DNA of 64,000 nt from Paracoccaceae bacterium (GTDB lineage: Bacteria > Pseudomonadota > Alphaproteobacteria > Rhodobacterales > Rhodobacteraceae): the NCBI GenBank assembly GCA_020425125.1, contig JAGQRV010000018.1:87496-151495 (forward strand), read 5' to 3'. Within the stretch, counting starts at the first letter, position 1; the number at the start of each line of letters is the position of its first letter. Shown in pieces: positions 33,860-44,439 of the stretch. The notes below the pieces were generated by a model. That model saw only the letters and a program-made list of their open reading frames with translations, was not told the DNA's origin and searched no databases. A program made the translations under genes and the position numbers.

Positions 33860-36800
33860 ATGCCTTCCGACGCGACGCAGAAGCCCGATTACAAGAACAC
33901 CCTGAATCTTCCCGAAACTGACTTCCCGATGCGCGCGGGCTTGCCCCAGCGCGAGCCCGCCTGGCTGGAACGCTGGGAGAAGATCGGGATCTACGACCGC
34001 CTGCGTACGGCCGCGCTGGCTGGCGACCGTCCGCCCTTCACGCTTCATGACGGCCCGCCCTACGCCAACGGGCATCTCCATATCGGCCATGCGCTGAACA
34101 AGGTGCTCAAGGACATGGTGGTGCGCTCTCAACAGATGATGGGCCGCGACGCACGCTATATCCCCGGCTGGGATTGCCACGGCCTGCCCATCGAATGGAA
34201 GATCGAGGAGGCCTACCGCGCCAAGGGACGCAACAAGGACGAGGTGCCCATCGTCGATTTCCGCCAGGAATGCCGCCGCTTCGCCGAAGACTGGATCGAC
34301 GTCCAGCGCGCCGAGTTCAAGCGGCTCGGCGTGACGGGGAACTGGGACCATCCCTACAAGACGATGGATTTCCATGCCGAACGGGTCATCGCCGAGGAAT
34401 TCTTGAAGTTCCTGATGACTGGCACGCTTTATCAGGGGTCGAAGCCGGTAATGTGGTCGCCGGTCGAGAAGACCGCCCTGGCTGAAGCCGAGATCGAGTA
34501 CCACGACCACCAGTCGCACACGATCTGGGTCGCCTTCCCGGTGCGTCGCGGCGGCAACGCCATCATGCCGACCGACGATTTCGAGGAATTCGACGACGCC
34601 AACCAGGCGCTGCTGGCCGACCAGCTTCATGCCGCGCGGGTGGTGATCTGGACCACCACGCCCTGGACGATTCCGTCGAACAAGGCGATCGCATTCAACC
34701 CGACGATCTCGTACGGGCTCTACCAGGTCGACGCGACCCAGGACGAAAGCTGGACGACGCCGGGCGATCTTTATGTGCTCGCGGACACTCTGGCGGCCGA
34801 GACATTGGAGAAATCCCGCGTGACCAAGAGTACGCGGGTGCGGGACGTGACCCGACAGGAACTCGCCGGACTCACCTGCGCGCATCCCTTCGCCGGGATT
34901 GAAGGCGCGGAGGGGTTCTGGGACTACGATGTCCCGGTGATCGAAGGCGACCACGTCACCGAAGAAGCCGGCACCGGCTTCGTCCATACTGCCCCGAGCC
35001 ATGGTGCGGACGACTACGATTGCTTCGCGCGGCGCGGCTGGCTCGACCGGATGACCTACAACGTGGGCGAGGAAAGCGAATTCCTCGACCATGTGCCGTT
35101 CTTTGCCGGATTGCGTGTCTTCGATCAGAAGGGCAAGGACGGCAAGGCGAACGCGGCAGTGATCGACAAGCTGGTCGAGTCCCGCGGGCTGATCGCGCGG
35201 GGCCGGGTCAAGCATTCCTACCCGCATTCCTGGCGGTCGAAGGCGCCGGTCATCTTCCGCAACACGCCGCAATGGTTTGCTGCGATCGACCGCGCCGTCG
35301 GCGACGGGCAGGATACCTATGGCACGACGATCCGCGAGCGGGCGCTGACATCGATCGACCAGCTCGTCACCTGGACGCCGCAGACGGGACGGAACCGCAT
35401 CTTCTCCATGGTCGAGAACCGCCCGGACTGGGTGCTCTCGCGCCAGCGCGCCTGGGGCGTACCGCTGACCTGCTTCACCAGACGGGGCGCGAATCCGACC
35501 GATCCGGATTTCCTGCTGCGCGACCCGGCGGTCAATGCGCGCATCCTGGCTGCCTTCGAAGCTGAGGGTGCCGACACCTGGTATGCAGATGGCGCCAAGG
35601 AGCGGTTTCTCGGCAACGAGCACGATCCCGACGCCTTCGATCAGGTCTTCGATATCCTCGACGTGTGGTTCGATTCGGGGTCCACGCATGCCTTCGTGCT
35701 GCGCGACCGTGAGGACGGAACCGCGGACGGGCTGGCCGATCTCTATCTCGAAGGCACCGACCAGCACCGCGGCTGGTTCCAGTCTTCGCTTCTGCAATCC
35801 TGCGGCACGCGCGGCCGCGCGCCCTATCGCGGCGTGCTGACACACGGCTTCACGCTCGACGAGAAGGGCATGAAGATGTCCAAGTCGCTGGGCAACACCG
35901 TCGCGCCCGAGGATGTCATCAAGCAGTACGGCGCCGACATCCTCAGGCTCTGGGTGGCACAGGCCGACTTCACCGCGGACCAGCGGATCGGCCCCGAAAT
36001 CCTGAAGGGCACCGCCGACAGCTATCGCCGTCTGCGCAACACGCTGAGGTTCCTTCTCGGCTCGCTCGGCGCGTATTCCGATGCGATCCGGGTGGAGCGG
36101 GGCGACATGCCCGAGCTGGAGCGCTGGGTGCTGCACCGCCTGGCCGAACTGGATCAGAGAGTGCGCACCGGCTACGCCGCGTACGATTTCCAGGGTGTCT
36201 TCCGGGCGCTGTTCGATTTCTGTACCGTGGACCTGTCCTCCTTCTACTTCGATATCCGCAAGGACGCGCTCTATTGCGACGGCGCGGACAGTCTGCGGCG
36301 GCGGGCGGCGCTGACGGTGCTGGACGCCCTTTTCCACCGGCTGACCACGTGGCTCGCGCCAGTTCTGGTCTTCACGTCCGAAGAGGTCTGGCTGGAGCGG
36401 TATCCGGGCGACGAGAGTTCGGTTCATCTGCAGGACATGCCGCTGACGCCCGCCGACTGGCTGGACGAAGCGCTTGCGTCGCGGTGGGCGCAGATTCGCA
36501 GGGTCCGGCGTGTCGTCACCGCGGCCCTGGAGGTGCAGCGGCGCGACAAGGTGATCGGAGCGAGCCTAGAGGCCGCGCCTGTGGTGCATGTGGAAGCGTC
36601 CTCCGGTCCCAGTGGAGGCGGGGATCCCGGAAGTGTCGTCCAATGGTTGCGTGACTGCGATTTTGCCGACATCTGCATCACCAGCGACGTCAGCGTGACA
36701 GCCGATCCCGCTCCCAACGAAGCGTTCCGCCTGCCGGATGTGCCGGGGGTCGGGGTTGTCTTCGAGATGGCCGACGGCGAGAAATGCGAGCGCTGCTGGC

Positions 36801-36871
36801 GGATCCTTCCCGATGTGGGCACGCATCGCCACGACGGTGTCTGTGCGCGCTGCGACGAGGCACTCGGCTGA
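33860..36871 (+). CDS. ileS: Isoleucyl-tRNA synthetase
   Basis: A 1003-residue class I synthetase charging tRNA-Ile. The HIGH motif is GHLHIGHA (res. ~71-78), the KMSKS loop is GMKMSKSLGN (~670), the CP1 editing domain lies between (GTGFVHTAPSHGADDY), and a C-terminal zinc finger is present as CERCWRILPDV ... CARCDEAL. Length and all domains are complete. The 956-codon open frame on the opposite strand is a GC-bias shadow. Confidence 0.98.
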   Translation: MPSDATQKPDYKNTLNLPETDFPMRAGLPQREPAWLERWEKIGIYDRLRTAALAGDRPPFTLHDGPPYANGHLHIGHALNKVLKDMVVRSQQMMGRDARYIPGWDCHGLPIEWKIEEAYRAKGRNKDEVPIVDFRQECRRFAEDWIDVQRAEFKRLGVTGNWDHPYKTMDFHAERVIAEEFLKFLMTGTLYQGSKPVMWSPVEKTALAEAEIEYHDHQSHTIWVAFPVRRGGNAIMPTDDFEEFDDANQALLADQLHAARVVIWTTTPWTIPSNKAIAFNPTISYGLYQVDATQDESWTTPGDLYVLADTLAAETLEKSRVTKSTRVRDVTRQELAGLTCAHPFAGIEGAEGFWDYDVPVIEGDHVTEEAGTGFVHTAPSHGADDYDCFARRGWLDRMTYNVGEESEFLDHVPFFAGLRVFDQKGKDGKANAAVIDKLVESRGLIARGRVKHSYPHSWRSKAPVIFRNTPQWFAAIDRAVGDGQDTYGTTIRERALTSIDQLVTWTPQTGRNRIFSMVENRPDWVLSRQRAWGVPLTCFTRRGANPTDPDFLLRDPAVNARILAAFEAEGADTWYADGAKERFLGNEHDPDAFDQVFDILDVWFDSGSTHAFVLRDREDGTADGLADLYLEGTDQHRGWFQSSLLQSCGTRGRAPYRGVLTHGFTLDEKGMKMSKSLGNTVAPEDVIKQYGADILRLWVAQADFTADQRIGPEILKGTADSYRRLRNTLRFLLGSLGAYSDAIRVERGDMPELERWVLHRLAELDQRVRTGYAAYDFQGVFRALFDFCTVDLSSFYFDIRKDALYCDGADSLRRRAALTVLDALFHRLTTWLAPVLVFTSEEVWLERYPGDESSVHLQDMPLTPADWLDEALASRWAQIRRVRRVVTAALEVQRRDKVIGASLEAAPVVHVEASSGPSGGGDPGSVVQWLRDCDFADICITSDVSVTADPAPNEAFRLPDVPGVGVVFEMADGEKCERCWRILPDVGTHRHDGVCARCDEALG

Positions 36872-36937
36872 GGCCTCGGATCGCTGGGACGTTTGGCATA
36901 AGTCCGTGCATCGGTTGACGATTGTGCTACTCTCTGC

Positions 36938-36964
36938 GCCCAGGCGGCGACAGATCGCCTGGGC
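36938..36964 (+). promoter_or_regulatory. Perfect 9-bp hairpin in leader of acyl-CoA ligase gene
   Basis: GCCCAGGCG and CGCCTGGGC form a perfect stem with a 9-base loop, 25 bp upstream of the ligase start codon and 67 bp after the ileS stop. There is no T-run after it, so it is more likely an operator or an mRNA structure than a classical terminator. Confidence 0.45.
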
Positions 36965-36988
36965 TAGGCCCGCCGGGGAGGATAGCGG

Positions 36989-38551
36989 ATGGTCATTCAC
37001 GAGAGCCCGCATGCGCCAATTGCGCTGAGCGGGCTGACCGCGACGGAGCGGTTGTTTCAGGGCCTCGAAGCCCGCGGGGACGCAGACGTCCTGATCGAAG
37101 GACCGACCGGGCGGAGCGTGAGCGCGGCCGAACTCATTGATCAGATCCGCCGCCTTGCCGGCGGGCTGGAAGCGCGCGGCTACGGCGCGGGACGGACGGT
37201 CGCGGTGATGCTGCCGAACCAGCCCGAATTCGTCACCGTCTTTCACGCCGTCCTGTTTGCCGGGGGCACCATCACGACGGTGAACCCTGCCTATGGCGAA
37301 CGCGAACTGGCCCATCAGCTGGCCGACAGCGGCGCAGAGTTGCTGATCACACTGCCGGAACTCCTGCATCGCGGACGGGCGGCTATGGCGGGAACCGCCG
37401 TGCGCGAGATTGCCGTGGTCGGCGCGGTCGCGGGGGAATTGTCGCTGGACGACCTCATGGGGGCGCTGCGGGCCGAACAGGCCCCGGTCGATGTGGATCA
37501 GCACGTGGCGGTCCTTCCGTATTCGTCGGGCACCACCGGCATGCCGAAGGGGGTGATGCTCACCCACGCCAACCTCGTCGCGAACGTGGATCAATGCCTG
37601 GCCCTGGTCCGGGTGCGTCCCGGGGACTGGACCGTCGCATTCCTGCCCTTCTTCCACATCTACGGTCAGACGATCCTGATGAACCTGTTCCTGTCCGCAG
37701 GCGGTGGCATCGTCACGATGCCCCGCTTCGACCTGGTCCTGTTGCTGGAACTGGTTCAGAAATACCGCCCGCGGCACCTGTTCTCTGTCCCGCCGGTGAT
37801 CGTCGCGCTGGCCAAGCATCCGATTGTCGACGACTACGACCTGGGATCCATCGAGGTGGTCATGTCCGGAGCGGCGCCGCTGGGGCCCGCGACCGCCGAA
37901 CTCGCGGCTGCGCGGCTCGGCGCCATGGTCGTTCAGGGATATGGCATGACCGAGATGAGCCCGGTCAGCCATCTTGTGCCGTTCGGGTCCCCGCGGCCGG
38001 GTGCGGTAGGACCCGCACTGCCCAATACCGTGTTCCGTATTGTCGATCCCGAGACCGGAGAAGACAGGGCCGCGGGAGAAGAGGGTGAGCTTTGGGTGCG
38101 CGGGCCACAGGTGATGAAGGGCTATCACAACAATCCGGCAGCAACGGCGGCGACGTTGGCCCCCGGCGGATGGCTCAGGACCGGAGACCTGGCAGTCGTC
38201 GACGCGGACGGTCACGTCTGCGTGCGCGACCGCCTCAAGGAGCTGATCAAGGTGAAGGGGTTCCAGGTGGCGCCGGCCGAGCTCGAGGAAGTGCTTCTGG
38301 AGCATCCCGGCATTGCGGATGCCGCGGTGATCGGCGTGCCGGACGACGAAACGGGCGAGCGGCCCGAGGCGTTCGTGGTGGTCGCCAGCGGTGCCGGACT
38401 GACCGAGGCGGAGGCCATGGCTCATGTCGCCGAGCGGCTCGCCAGCTTCAAGCACCTCTCCAGAGTGACCTTCGTTGAAGCCGTGCCGAAATCGGCATCG
38501 GGCAAGATCCTGCGCCGGTTGCTGCGGGACCGGGTCGCCGAGCGCGCATGA
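36989..38551 (+). CDS. AMP-binding acyl-CoA ligase (4-coumarate-CoA ligase-like)
   Basis: A 520-residue ANL-superfamily enzyme that activates a carboxylic acid as acyl-AMP and then CoA ester. Motifs: [17 protein letters not shown] (A3, ~res. 175-191), [14 protein letters not shown] (A5), WLRTGDLA (A7) and the C-terminal catalytic lysine in [11 protein letters not shown] (A10). The sequence is closest in look to 4-coumarate/medium-chain acyl-CoA ligases; the substrate is not certain. GGGGAGG-type ribosome site precedes the ATG. It sits where pdxJ is usually found ahead of acpS. Confidence 0.9.
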   Translation: MVIHESPHAPIALSGLTATERLFQGLEARGDADVLIEGPTGRSVSAAELIDQIRRLAGGLEARGYGAGRTVAVMLPNQPEFVTVFHAVLFAGGTITTVNPAYGERELAHQLADSGAELLITLPELLHRGRAAMAGTAVREIAVVGAVAGELSLDDLMGALRAEQAPVDVDQHVAVLPYSSGTTGMPKGVMLTHANLVANVDQCLALVRVRPGDWTVAFLPFFHIYGQTILMNLFLSAGGGIVTMPRFDLVLLLELVQKYRPRHLFSVPPVIVALAKHPIVDDYDLGSIEVVMSGAAPLGPATAELAAARLGAMVVQGYGMTEMSPVSHLVPFGSPRPGAVGPALPNTVFRIVDPETGEDRAAGEEGELWVRGPQVMKGYHNNPAATAATLAPGGWLRTGDLAVVDADGHVCVRDRLKELIKVKGFQVAPAELEEVLLEHPGIADAAVIGVPDDETGERPEAFVVVASGAGLTEAEAMAHVAERLASFKHLSRVTFVEAVPKSASGKILRRLLRDRVAERA

Positions 38552-38567
38552 CCGGCCGGCACGCGGG

Positions 38568-38975
38568 ATGATCATCGGCATCGGGTCGGATCTTGCCAAC
38601 ATCGAGCGGATAGCGGGCACGCTCGACCGCTTTGGCGACCGCTTCCGGACCCGTGTCTTCACCGACATCGAGCGGCGGAAATCCGAGTCCCGCGCCGATT
38701 TCGCGGGCACCTACGCCAAACGCTGGGCTGCGAAGGAGGCCTGTTCGAAGGCGCTTGGGACCGGGCTGAGGATGGGCATCCGCTGGAAGGACATGGGCGT
38801 GGTGAACCTGCCGACCGGTCAGCCGACGATGCAGCTGACCGGCTGGGCGGCCGAGCGGCTGGCCGAGCTGACGCCGCCGGGCCATGCGGCCTTCGTCCAT
38901 GTCACGCTGACCGACGACCATCCCTGGGCGCAGGCCTTCGTGGTGATCGAGGCGCGGCCGCTGCCTCCGGCGTGA
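38568..38975 (+). CDS. acpS: Holo-[acyl-carrier-protein] synthase
   Basis: A 135-residue phosphopantetheinyl transferase that activates acyl carrier protein. Motifs: [13 protein letters not shown] (catalytic Asp8) at the start and [18 protein letters not shown] (Mg-binding Glu and Lys, ~res. 50-67). Starts 16 bp after the acyl-CoA ligase gene and is followed by lepB-rnc-era, an order conserved in alphaproteobacteria. Confidence 0.95.
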   Translation: MIIGIGSDLANIERIAGTLDRFGDRFRTRVFTDIERRKSESRADFAGTYAKRWAAKEACSKALGTGLRMGIRWKDMGVVNLPTGQPTMQLTGWAAERLAELTPPGHAAFVHVTLTDDHPWAQAFVVIEARPLPPA

Positions 38976-39138
38976 CGCAAGGCGCCTGCGTTTGCCTCCC
39001 GATCGCGCTGTCCGGGCTGGCGGTGCGATGGATGCCGCGACCCCGCGTGACCCGGGTCCGCTTGTCCGGGGGTCTCGCTTGACTCCCATGCCCCGGACCC
39101 GCATGAAGCGGCGCGAGTAACGAGGCAGGATCCCGAAC

Positions 39139-39927
39139 ATGGCAGTCAAGGCCGAGAAGGATGGCGGTATCATCGAGAGCGTCAAGACGATCGTCTGGGC
39201 GCTGCTGATCGCCGGGGTGTTCCGCACACTCTTCTTCCAGCCGTTCTGGATCCCCTCGGGCTCGATGAAGGACACGCTGCTGATCGGCGATTTCCTGTTC
39301 GTCAACAAGATGGCCTATGGCTATTCCAAGTATTCCTGTCCGTTCTCGATGTGCGTCTTCATTCCCGGACGGATCTTCGCGAGCCAGCCCAAGCGCGGGG
39401 ACATCGTCGTCTTCAAGCATCCGGTCAGCGGCGAGGACTTCATCAAGCGGCTGATCGGCCTGCCCGGCGACCGGATTCAGGTCAAGGACGGCGAACTCTA
39501 CATCAATGGTGAACTGGCCCCGCAGGAGCCGGACGGAGAATTCATCGAGACCTACGAACCTCAGGGGCCGGCCGGGTCGCTGCCGATCTGTCAGAACGCC
39601 CCGGTGGGCATCGGCGGGGAATGCATCAAGTCGCGCTTTACCGAGACCCTGCCGAACGGCGTCAAGCACGACGTCCTCAACGCGCGCGACGGGGCACTGG
39701 ATAACACGCCGGTCTACACCGTCCCGGAAGGCGAGTTCTTCTTCATGGGGGACAATCGCGACAACTCCAACGACAGCCGCGTGCCGCAAGCCGCCCGGGG
39801 CGTGGGCTATGTGCCTTTCCAGAACCTGATCGGCCGCGCCGATCGCGTGATGTTCTCGTCCGCCGGACGTTCGATCTTCTATTTCTGGACCTGGCGCAGC
39901 GACCGCTTCTTCAAGGCGCTCGACTGA
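39139..39927 (+). CDS. lepB: Signal peptidase I
   Basis: A 262-residue membrane-bound serine protease that removes signal peptides from exported proteins. One N-terminal membrane anchor (~res. 17-33), the catalytic serine Ser42 in PSGSMKDTL, catalytic lysine ~103 in [14 protein letters not shown], and the C-terminal box [13 protein letters not shown]. The 163-bp gap before it may hold a promoter; a CGGGTCCG / CGGACCCG inverted repeat (39053-39060 and 39094-39101) lies in that gap. Followed two bases later by rnc. Confidence 0.96.
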   Translation: MAVKAEKDGGIIESVKTIVWALLIAGVFRTLFFQPFWIPSGSMKDTLLIGDFLFVNKMAYGYSKYSCPFSMCVFIPGRIFASQPKRGDIVVFKHPVSGEDFIKRLIGLPGDRIQVKDGELYINGELAPQEPDGEFIETYEPQGPAGSLPICQNAPVGIGGECIKSRFTETLPNGVKHDVLNARDGALDNTPVYTVPEGEFFFMGDNRDNSNDSRVPQAARGVGYVPFQNLIGRADRVMFSSAGRSIFYFWTWRSDRFFKALD

Positions 39928-39929
39928 TC

Positions 39930-40619
39930 TTGGGGCTCTCGGTCGAACAGCAGGCATTCTGCGGACGGCTCGGGCACGAATTCGGGCGCCCCGAACTTCT
40001 GCGGTCCGCGCTGACCCATCCGTCGATGTCGTCGACGGTGCGCGCGGACAACCAGCGCCTTGAATTTCTGGGCGACCGGGTGCTCGGGCTGGTGATGGCC
40101 GAAGCGGTGATGGCCGAGGACCTGGAGGCGCCCGAAGGCAGCCTCGCGCCGCGCTTCAACGCCCTGGTGCGCCGCGAGACGCTGGCGGAGGTTGCCCGTG
40201 CGCTCGACCTGGGATCCGCGCTTCGGCTCGGGCGGTCGGAAATGATCGCTGGTGGCCGGAAGCGTGACGCGGCGCTGGCCGACGCGATGGAAGCGGTGAT
40301 CGCCGCGATCTATCTGGATGCCGGGCTCGACGCGGCGCGGGCGGTGGTGCTGCGCCACTGGGGGCGCCGCGTGGCCGTCGCCGAGACCTTGGCGCGCGAT
40401 GCCAAGACGGCGCTGCAGGAATGGGCGCAGGCCCGCCGTCAGACGCCGCCGAGCTATGACGAGATCGCCCGCGCCGGCCCGGATCACGCACCGGTCTTCA
40501 CCATCCGCGCCCGACTGCAGAGCGGTGAAGAGGCCTCGGCGACCGCGGGGACCAAGCGCGCTGCCGAGCAGGCCGCGGCGCAGGCTCTGCTTGGCCAGAT
40601 CGAGACGGACACGGAATGA
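39930..40619 (+). CDS. rnc: Ribonuclease III
   Basis: A 229-residue double-strand-specific endoribonuclease for rRNA and mRNA processing. The signature [15 protein letters not shown] (~res. 36-50) carries the catalytic acidic residues, and a C-terminal dsRNA-binding domain ends near [13 protein letters not shown]. The start appears to be a TTG two bases after the lepB stop; no upstream alternative exists. The stop overlaps the era ATG (ATGA). Confidence 0.95.
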   Translation: MGLSVEQQAFCGRLGHEFGRPELLRSALTHPSMSSTVRADNQRLEFLGDRVLGLVMAEAVMAEDLEAPEGSLAPRFNALVRRETLAEVARALDLGSALRLGRSEMIAGGRKRDAALADAMEAVIAAIYLDAGLDAARAVVLRHWGRRVAVAETLARDAKTALQEWAQARRQTPPSYDEIARAGPDHAPVFTIRARLQSGEEASATAGTKRAAEQAAAQALLGQIETDTE

Positions 40620-41554
40620 GCGACGTCGAGACATCCCCGCCTGCCGGACCGACCCGCGCGGGCTTCGTCGCGCTGATCGGCGAGCCCAATGCCGGCAAGT
40701 CCACGCTCCTGAACCGGATGGTCGGGGCAAAGGTCTCGATCGTGACCCACAAGGTGCAGACGACGCGCGCGCGCATTCGGGGCGTGGCGATGGAGGGCGC
40801 GGCGCAGATCGTCTTCGTCGACACGCCGGGCCTGTTCCGGCCCCGCCGGCGGCTCGACCGGGCGATGGTGGCCGCGGCCTGGGGCGGGGCGGCGGATGCC
40901 GATATCGTCGTCCTGCTGATCGAGGCGCATCGCGGGCTGACCGAGGGCGTGGAATCGATCCTCGCGGCGCTTACGGAGCGGACCGAGGGGCGCAGTATCG
41001 CGCTGGCGATCAACAAGATCGACCGCGTCGAGGCGCCCGCGCTTCTCGCGCTCGCACAGGAGATGAACACGCGCTACCCGTTCGCGCGAACCTTCATGAT
41101 TTCGGCCGAGCGCGGGCACGGCGTCGAAGATTTGCGCCGCTGGCTGGCCGCCGAACTGCCCGAGGGGCCGTGGCTCTATCCCGAGGATCAGATCGCCGAC
41201 CTGCCGGTGCGGATGATCGCCGCCGAGATCACCCGCGAGAAGCTGACGCTCAGGCTGCACCAGGAGCTTCCCTATCAGCTCACCGTCGAAACGGAACACT
41301 GGCAGGAGCGCAAGGACGGCTCGGCCCGGATCGATCAGGTGATCTACGTCATCCGGGACGGCCACAAGGGGATCGTCATCGGTCACAAGGGCGAGACGCT
41401 GAAGGCCGTCGGGCAGGCGTCGCGGGCCGAGATCGAAGCATTCCTGGGCCGCAAGGTGCACCTATTCCTCAATGTGAAGGTGCGGCCCAACTGGCTGGAA
41501 GAGGCCGAGCGCTACAACGAGATCGGCCTTGATTTCCGCGACGGGGACCAATGA
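40616..41554 (+). CDS. era: GTPase Era
   Basis: A 312-residue GTPase needed for 16S rRNA maturation and 30S assembly. G motifs: GEPNAGKST (G1, ~res. 22-30), FVDTPG (G3) and INKID (G4); the C-terminal KH domain shows [14 protein letters not shown]. Classic rnc-era coupling through an ATGA overlap, and another ATGA overlap with the next gene. Confidence 0.97.
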   Translation: MSDVETSPPAGPTRAGFVALIGEPNAGKSTLLNRMVGAKVSIVTHKVQTTRARIRGVAMEGAAQIVFVDTPGLFRPRRRLDRAMVAAAWGGAADADIVVLLIEAHRGLTEGVESILAALTERTEGRSIALAINKIDRVEAPALLALAQEMNTRYPFARTFMISAERGHGVEDLRRWLAAELPEGPWLYPEDQIADLPVRMIAAEITREKLTLRLHQELPYQLTVETEHWQERKDGSARIDQVIYVIRDGHKGIVIGHKGETLKAVGQASRAEIEAFLGRKVHLFLNVKVRPNWLEEAERYNEIGLDFRDGDQ

Positions 41555-41883
41555 GCCGGCTTCGGGCCGATATCTGGATCCAGGCCTATTTGCGGCGGCT
41601 CGAACTGAACCTGATCCCCGCCTATGTCCTGGCGAAGGGGGATCCGACCGCCGGAACCGTGATCGTGAAAACCGCACGCCTTGACGGCACCGCACGGGCG
41701 CGAGAACGGAGCTTCGACCCGATGACCGGCGCGCGCGTCTGGGTGATCCTGAGCGACGGGCCGGAGACGGAGGTCGACGCGGTGCTCGCTCGCCAGCGGC
41801 GGATCGATCCGGATCTGTGGATCATCGAAGTGGAAAACCGGGACGGGCGCGACCTTCTCGACGAGCCGGGGCTTGCCGACTGA
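41551..41883 (+). CDS. DUF1491 family protein
   Basis: A 110-residue conserved alphaproteobacterial protein of unknown function, recognised by [18 protein letters not shown], the [15 protein letters not shown] strand and the [19 protein letters not shown] block (DUF1491). It overlaps era by four bases and precedes recO; this placement is conserved in the group, hinting at a ribosome- or tRNA-linked role, which is inference. Confidence 0.88.
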   Translation: MSRLRADIWIQAYLRRLELNLIPAYVLAKGDPTAGTVIVKTARLDGTARARERSFDPMTGARVWVILSDGPETEVDAVLARQRRIDPDLWIIEVENRDGRDLLDEPGLAD

Positions 41884-41929
41884 TCCGGGCCACTGGCGGG
41901 CGGGCACGCCATCGCCTAGGCTGCCGATC

Positions 41930-42667
41930 ATGGAATGGCGCGACGAGGCGGTGCTGCTCGCAGTGCGCAAGCATGGTGAATCCGCCGCGATCATCGAGGT
42001 CTTTACCCCTGGCCGGGGACGGCATGCGGGCGTCGTGCGCGGCGGTGCCGGGAGGCGGCTGGTGCCAGTCCTGCAGCCCGGCGCGCAACTTGATGTGACC
42101 TGGCGCGCACGGATCGAAGACCATATCGGTGCCTTCAGCGTGGAGCCGGTGCGCAGCCGTCTTGGTGTACTGATGTCGGACCGGCTGGGTCTGTCGGGGC
42201 TGGACGCGGTCGTCACGCTGCTGGCCTATGCGCTGCCCGAACGCATGCCCTATCCGGATCTGTACCTGCGCACGCTTCAGCTTCTCGACCTGATCGCCGC
42301 GACGCCGGCCTGGCCTCTGGCCTATCTGAAATGGGAACTTGCGCTCCTTGAGGCGACGGGCTTCGGGCTCGACCTGACCCGCTGCGCCGTGACCGGTGCG
42401 TGCGAAGGTCTTGCCTATGTCTCGCCCCGGACGGGGCGGGTGGTTTCGGCGCAAGGAGCGGGGGATCTTGCCCCGCGGCTCCTGCCTCTGCCGCCTTGCC
42501 TCATGGGGCAGGGAGATGCGCCGAACGACGAGATCGCGCTGGCGATGTCCACAACAGGATATTTCCTGGAACGGCACCTGGTGCCGCAGCATCCGGCTCA
42601 GCCGTTCCCGCCGGCGCGGGCACGCCTCGCCGCCTTGCTGGCGCGTCCGCAATTGCGATCCGCCTGA
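41930..42667 (+). CDS. recO: DNA repair protein RecO
   Basis: A 245-residue RecO, which loads RecA at gaps with RecF/RecR. The N-terminal OB-fold starts [16 protein letters not shown], with [15 protein letters not shown] following, and the C-terminal helical domain contains [22 protein letters not shown], a degenerate zinc-finger region. The start is the first ATG after the DUF1491 gene, 46 bp away. Confidence 0.93.
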   Translation: MEWRDEAVLLAVRKHGESAAIIEVFTPGRGRHAGVVRGGAGRRLVPVLQPGAQLDVTWRARIEDHIGAFSVEPVRSRLGVLMSDRLGLSGLDAVVTLLAYALPERMPYPDLYLRTLQLLDLIAATPAWPLAYLKWELALLEATGFGLDLTRCAVTGACEGLAYVSPRTGRVVSAQGAGDLAPRLLPLPPCLMGQGDAPNDEIALAMSTTGYFLERHLVPQHPAQPFPPARARLAALLARPQLRSA

Positions 42668-42784
42668 CGGAACGGCGCCTCCGGCTACCGGCACGTCTGG
42701 AAAGCTGTGCTATGACGGAAGCGAATCGCGCATTAGCGGCCCGGCGGCGGCCGGCCGGAACCCATCGACCGAAGGAAGAGGCCC

Positions 42785-43321
42785 ATGACGACCGAAACCC
42801 AGAACACGTCCCGCACGATGATCGTCGAAGGCGCGATTTCACTGATCCTTCTGGCGCTGGCGTTCCTAGCCATCGCAGCATCCGATATCTCGGCCGGCAA
42901 TTCGCACAATTACTGGGTCGGCCTTGTCGTGATCTACGGGATTGCGAGTTTCATCTTCGATCGTCTCCATACCGGCCACAAGTGGACCGACTGGCGGTCG
43001 ATGGTGACCATCGTCATCCACTGGGCGGGCGTTCTGGCAACGATCCAGCTTGTGCACATGTTCGTCGCCGCGGGCCGCATCGACAACGCGAATATCGGTC
43101 TTGCGGACGGGTTGCTGCTGGCTTTGGGCACGTTCACGTCGGGTGCCGCCGGAAACTGGCGGATGATCGTGATCGGCATTGCCCTTGGTCTGGCGACCGC
43201 TGTCGTCGCCATGGTCGAGCAGTATCTCTGGGTTCTGCTGGGCGTTGCGGTGGTGACGGTTCTGATCGTCATTCTCGGCAGCCGGTTCCGCGCCAACAGG
43301 CGAGCCGGCATGGATGCCTGA
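42785..43321 (+). CDS. Membrane protein of unknown function (five TM helices)
   Basis: A 178-residue integral membrane protein with about five hydrophobic helices (EGAISLILLALAFLAIAA, then WVGLVVIYGIASFIF and others) and a short basic tail. No catalytic motif. Its last eight bases overlap the start of the AI-2E family transporter gene, so they are co-expressed. Function unknown. Confidence 0.82.
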   Translation: MTTETQNTSRTMIVEGAISLILLALAFLAIAASDISAGNSHNYWVGLVVIYGIASFIFDRLHTGHKWTDWRSMVTIVIHWAGVLATIQLVHMFVAAGRIDNANIGLADGLLLALGTFTSGAAGNWRMIVIGIALGLATAVVAMVEQYLWVLLGVAVVTVLIVILGSRFRANRRAGMDA

Positions 43322-44432
43322 CCCGGAACCGCCAGAGCCGGCAGAGCGGCCCGCGGCGGGATTGTCGGTGCCGCGGAACCACGGGGAACGTGCAATTGAC
43401 GTCGCCGTCCGTCTGGCGGTTCTGGCGGGCTTCCTGGGTTTGGTTATCGCGCTGATCCGGCCATATTTCGGGCTTCTCGTCTGGTCCGCGATCCTGACCG
43501 TCGCGCTTTATCCCCTGTTTGCCTGGCTCCGGGACCGACTGGGCGGTCGCAGCCACCTCGCCGCCATACTGGTCACGCTGCTGGCGCTCGTCGTGGTTTT
43601 CGGACCCGCCGCGCTTCTGGTCTCCAGCGTCGTCGTGTCGCTCGAAGGACTGGCCGCTGCGGTCCATGACGGGACGCTCGCACTGCCGCCCCTTCCCGCC
43701 GCAATCGAAAACCTGCCCCTTGTCGGCGCGACTCTGAAGAGCCTCTGGACCAATGGCATGGCCGGCGCCGAAGCGCTGCTGAGGGCCCACGGCGATGCGC
43801 TGGTCGGTCCGGGGAAGACCGTCCTGCAGATCATCGCCGGACTAGCCGGAAGCGTCGCCGTCTTCGCGGTGGCGGTCGTCGTGGCGGGCTTCCTGTTCGT
43901 TCCCGGACCGCGGATTGTCGCCGTTGTCCGCGAGGCGGCGCACAAAATTGCCGGTCCGCGCGGCGACCGGTTCATTGCGCTCGGGGGGGCCACGGTGCGC
44001 AGCGTTGCGCGCGGGATCATCGGCATCGCGATGCTTCAGTCCTTGCTGATGGGATCGGCGATGATCGTGGCCGACATTCCCCATGCCGGTCTGTTGACGC
44101 TCGCAGTCCTGATCGTGTCACTGGCGCAGATTGCGGCGGCCTTCGTCGCGGTTCCCGTGACGATCTGGGTCTGGTTTGCCCATGGCAGCGTGTTCGCGAT
44201 CGTCTTCAGCCTCGTCTTCCTGCCCCTCGGGGTCATGGAGATCCCGCTCAAGCCGCTTGCAATGGGCCAAGGGCTCGACACGCCGATGATCGTGATCGTG
44301 GCGGGGGTTGCTGGAGGGATGGTCGCGTTCGGTCTTCCGGGCCTGTTCCTCGGGCCCCTGGTCCTGTCCCTTGCCTGGGAAATGCTTGCCTATTGGCTGG
44401 CGGAGACGGGGGCGGGGCGGGGGGCGGAGTAG
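43314..44432 (+). CDS. AI-2E family transporter (PerM/YdiK-like)
   Basis: A 372-residue permease of the PF01594 family, a group including the AI-2 exporter TqsA, Na+/H+ antiporters and many uncharacterised members. It shows the usual arrangement: two to three N-terminal helices (res. ~30-80), a soluble helical stretch (~90-150), and five or six C-terminal helices with PLGVMEIPLKPLAMGQGLDTP and a final GLPGLFLGPLVL. Substrate unknown. Co-transcribed with the membrane protein upstream; convergent with the next small gene. Confidence 0.88.
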   Translation: MPDPEPPEPAERPAAGLSVPRNHGERAIDVAVRLAVLAGFLGLVIALIRPYFGLLVWSAILTVALYPLFAWLRDRLGGRSHLAAILVTLLALVVVFGPAALLVSSVVVSLEGLAAAVHDGTLALPPLPAAIENLPLVGATLKSLWTNGMAGAEALLRAHGDALVGPGKTVLQIIAGLAGSVAVFAVAVVVAGFLFVPGPRIVAVVREAAHKIAGPRGDRFIALGGATVRSVARGIIGIAMLQSLLMGSAMIVADIPHAGLLTLAVLIVSLAQIAAAFVAVPVTIWVWFAHGSVFAIVFSLVFLPLGVMEIPLKPLAMGQGLDTPMIVIVAGVAGGMVAFGLPGLFLGPLVLSLAWEMLAYWLAETGAGRGAE

Positions 44433-44439
44433 GGGCGGG

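Noticed and set aside
33557-36427. 956-codon open frame on the minus strand opposite ileS
   Set aside because: It mirrors a complete, motif-bearing ileS; its translation is Arg/Gly/Pro-biased with no domain logic, the usual antisense shadow in high-GC DNA.
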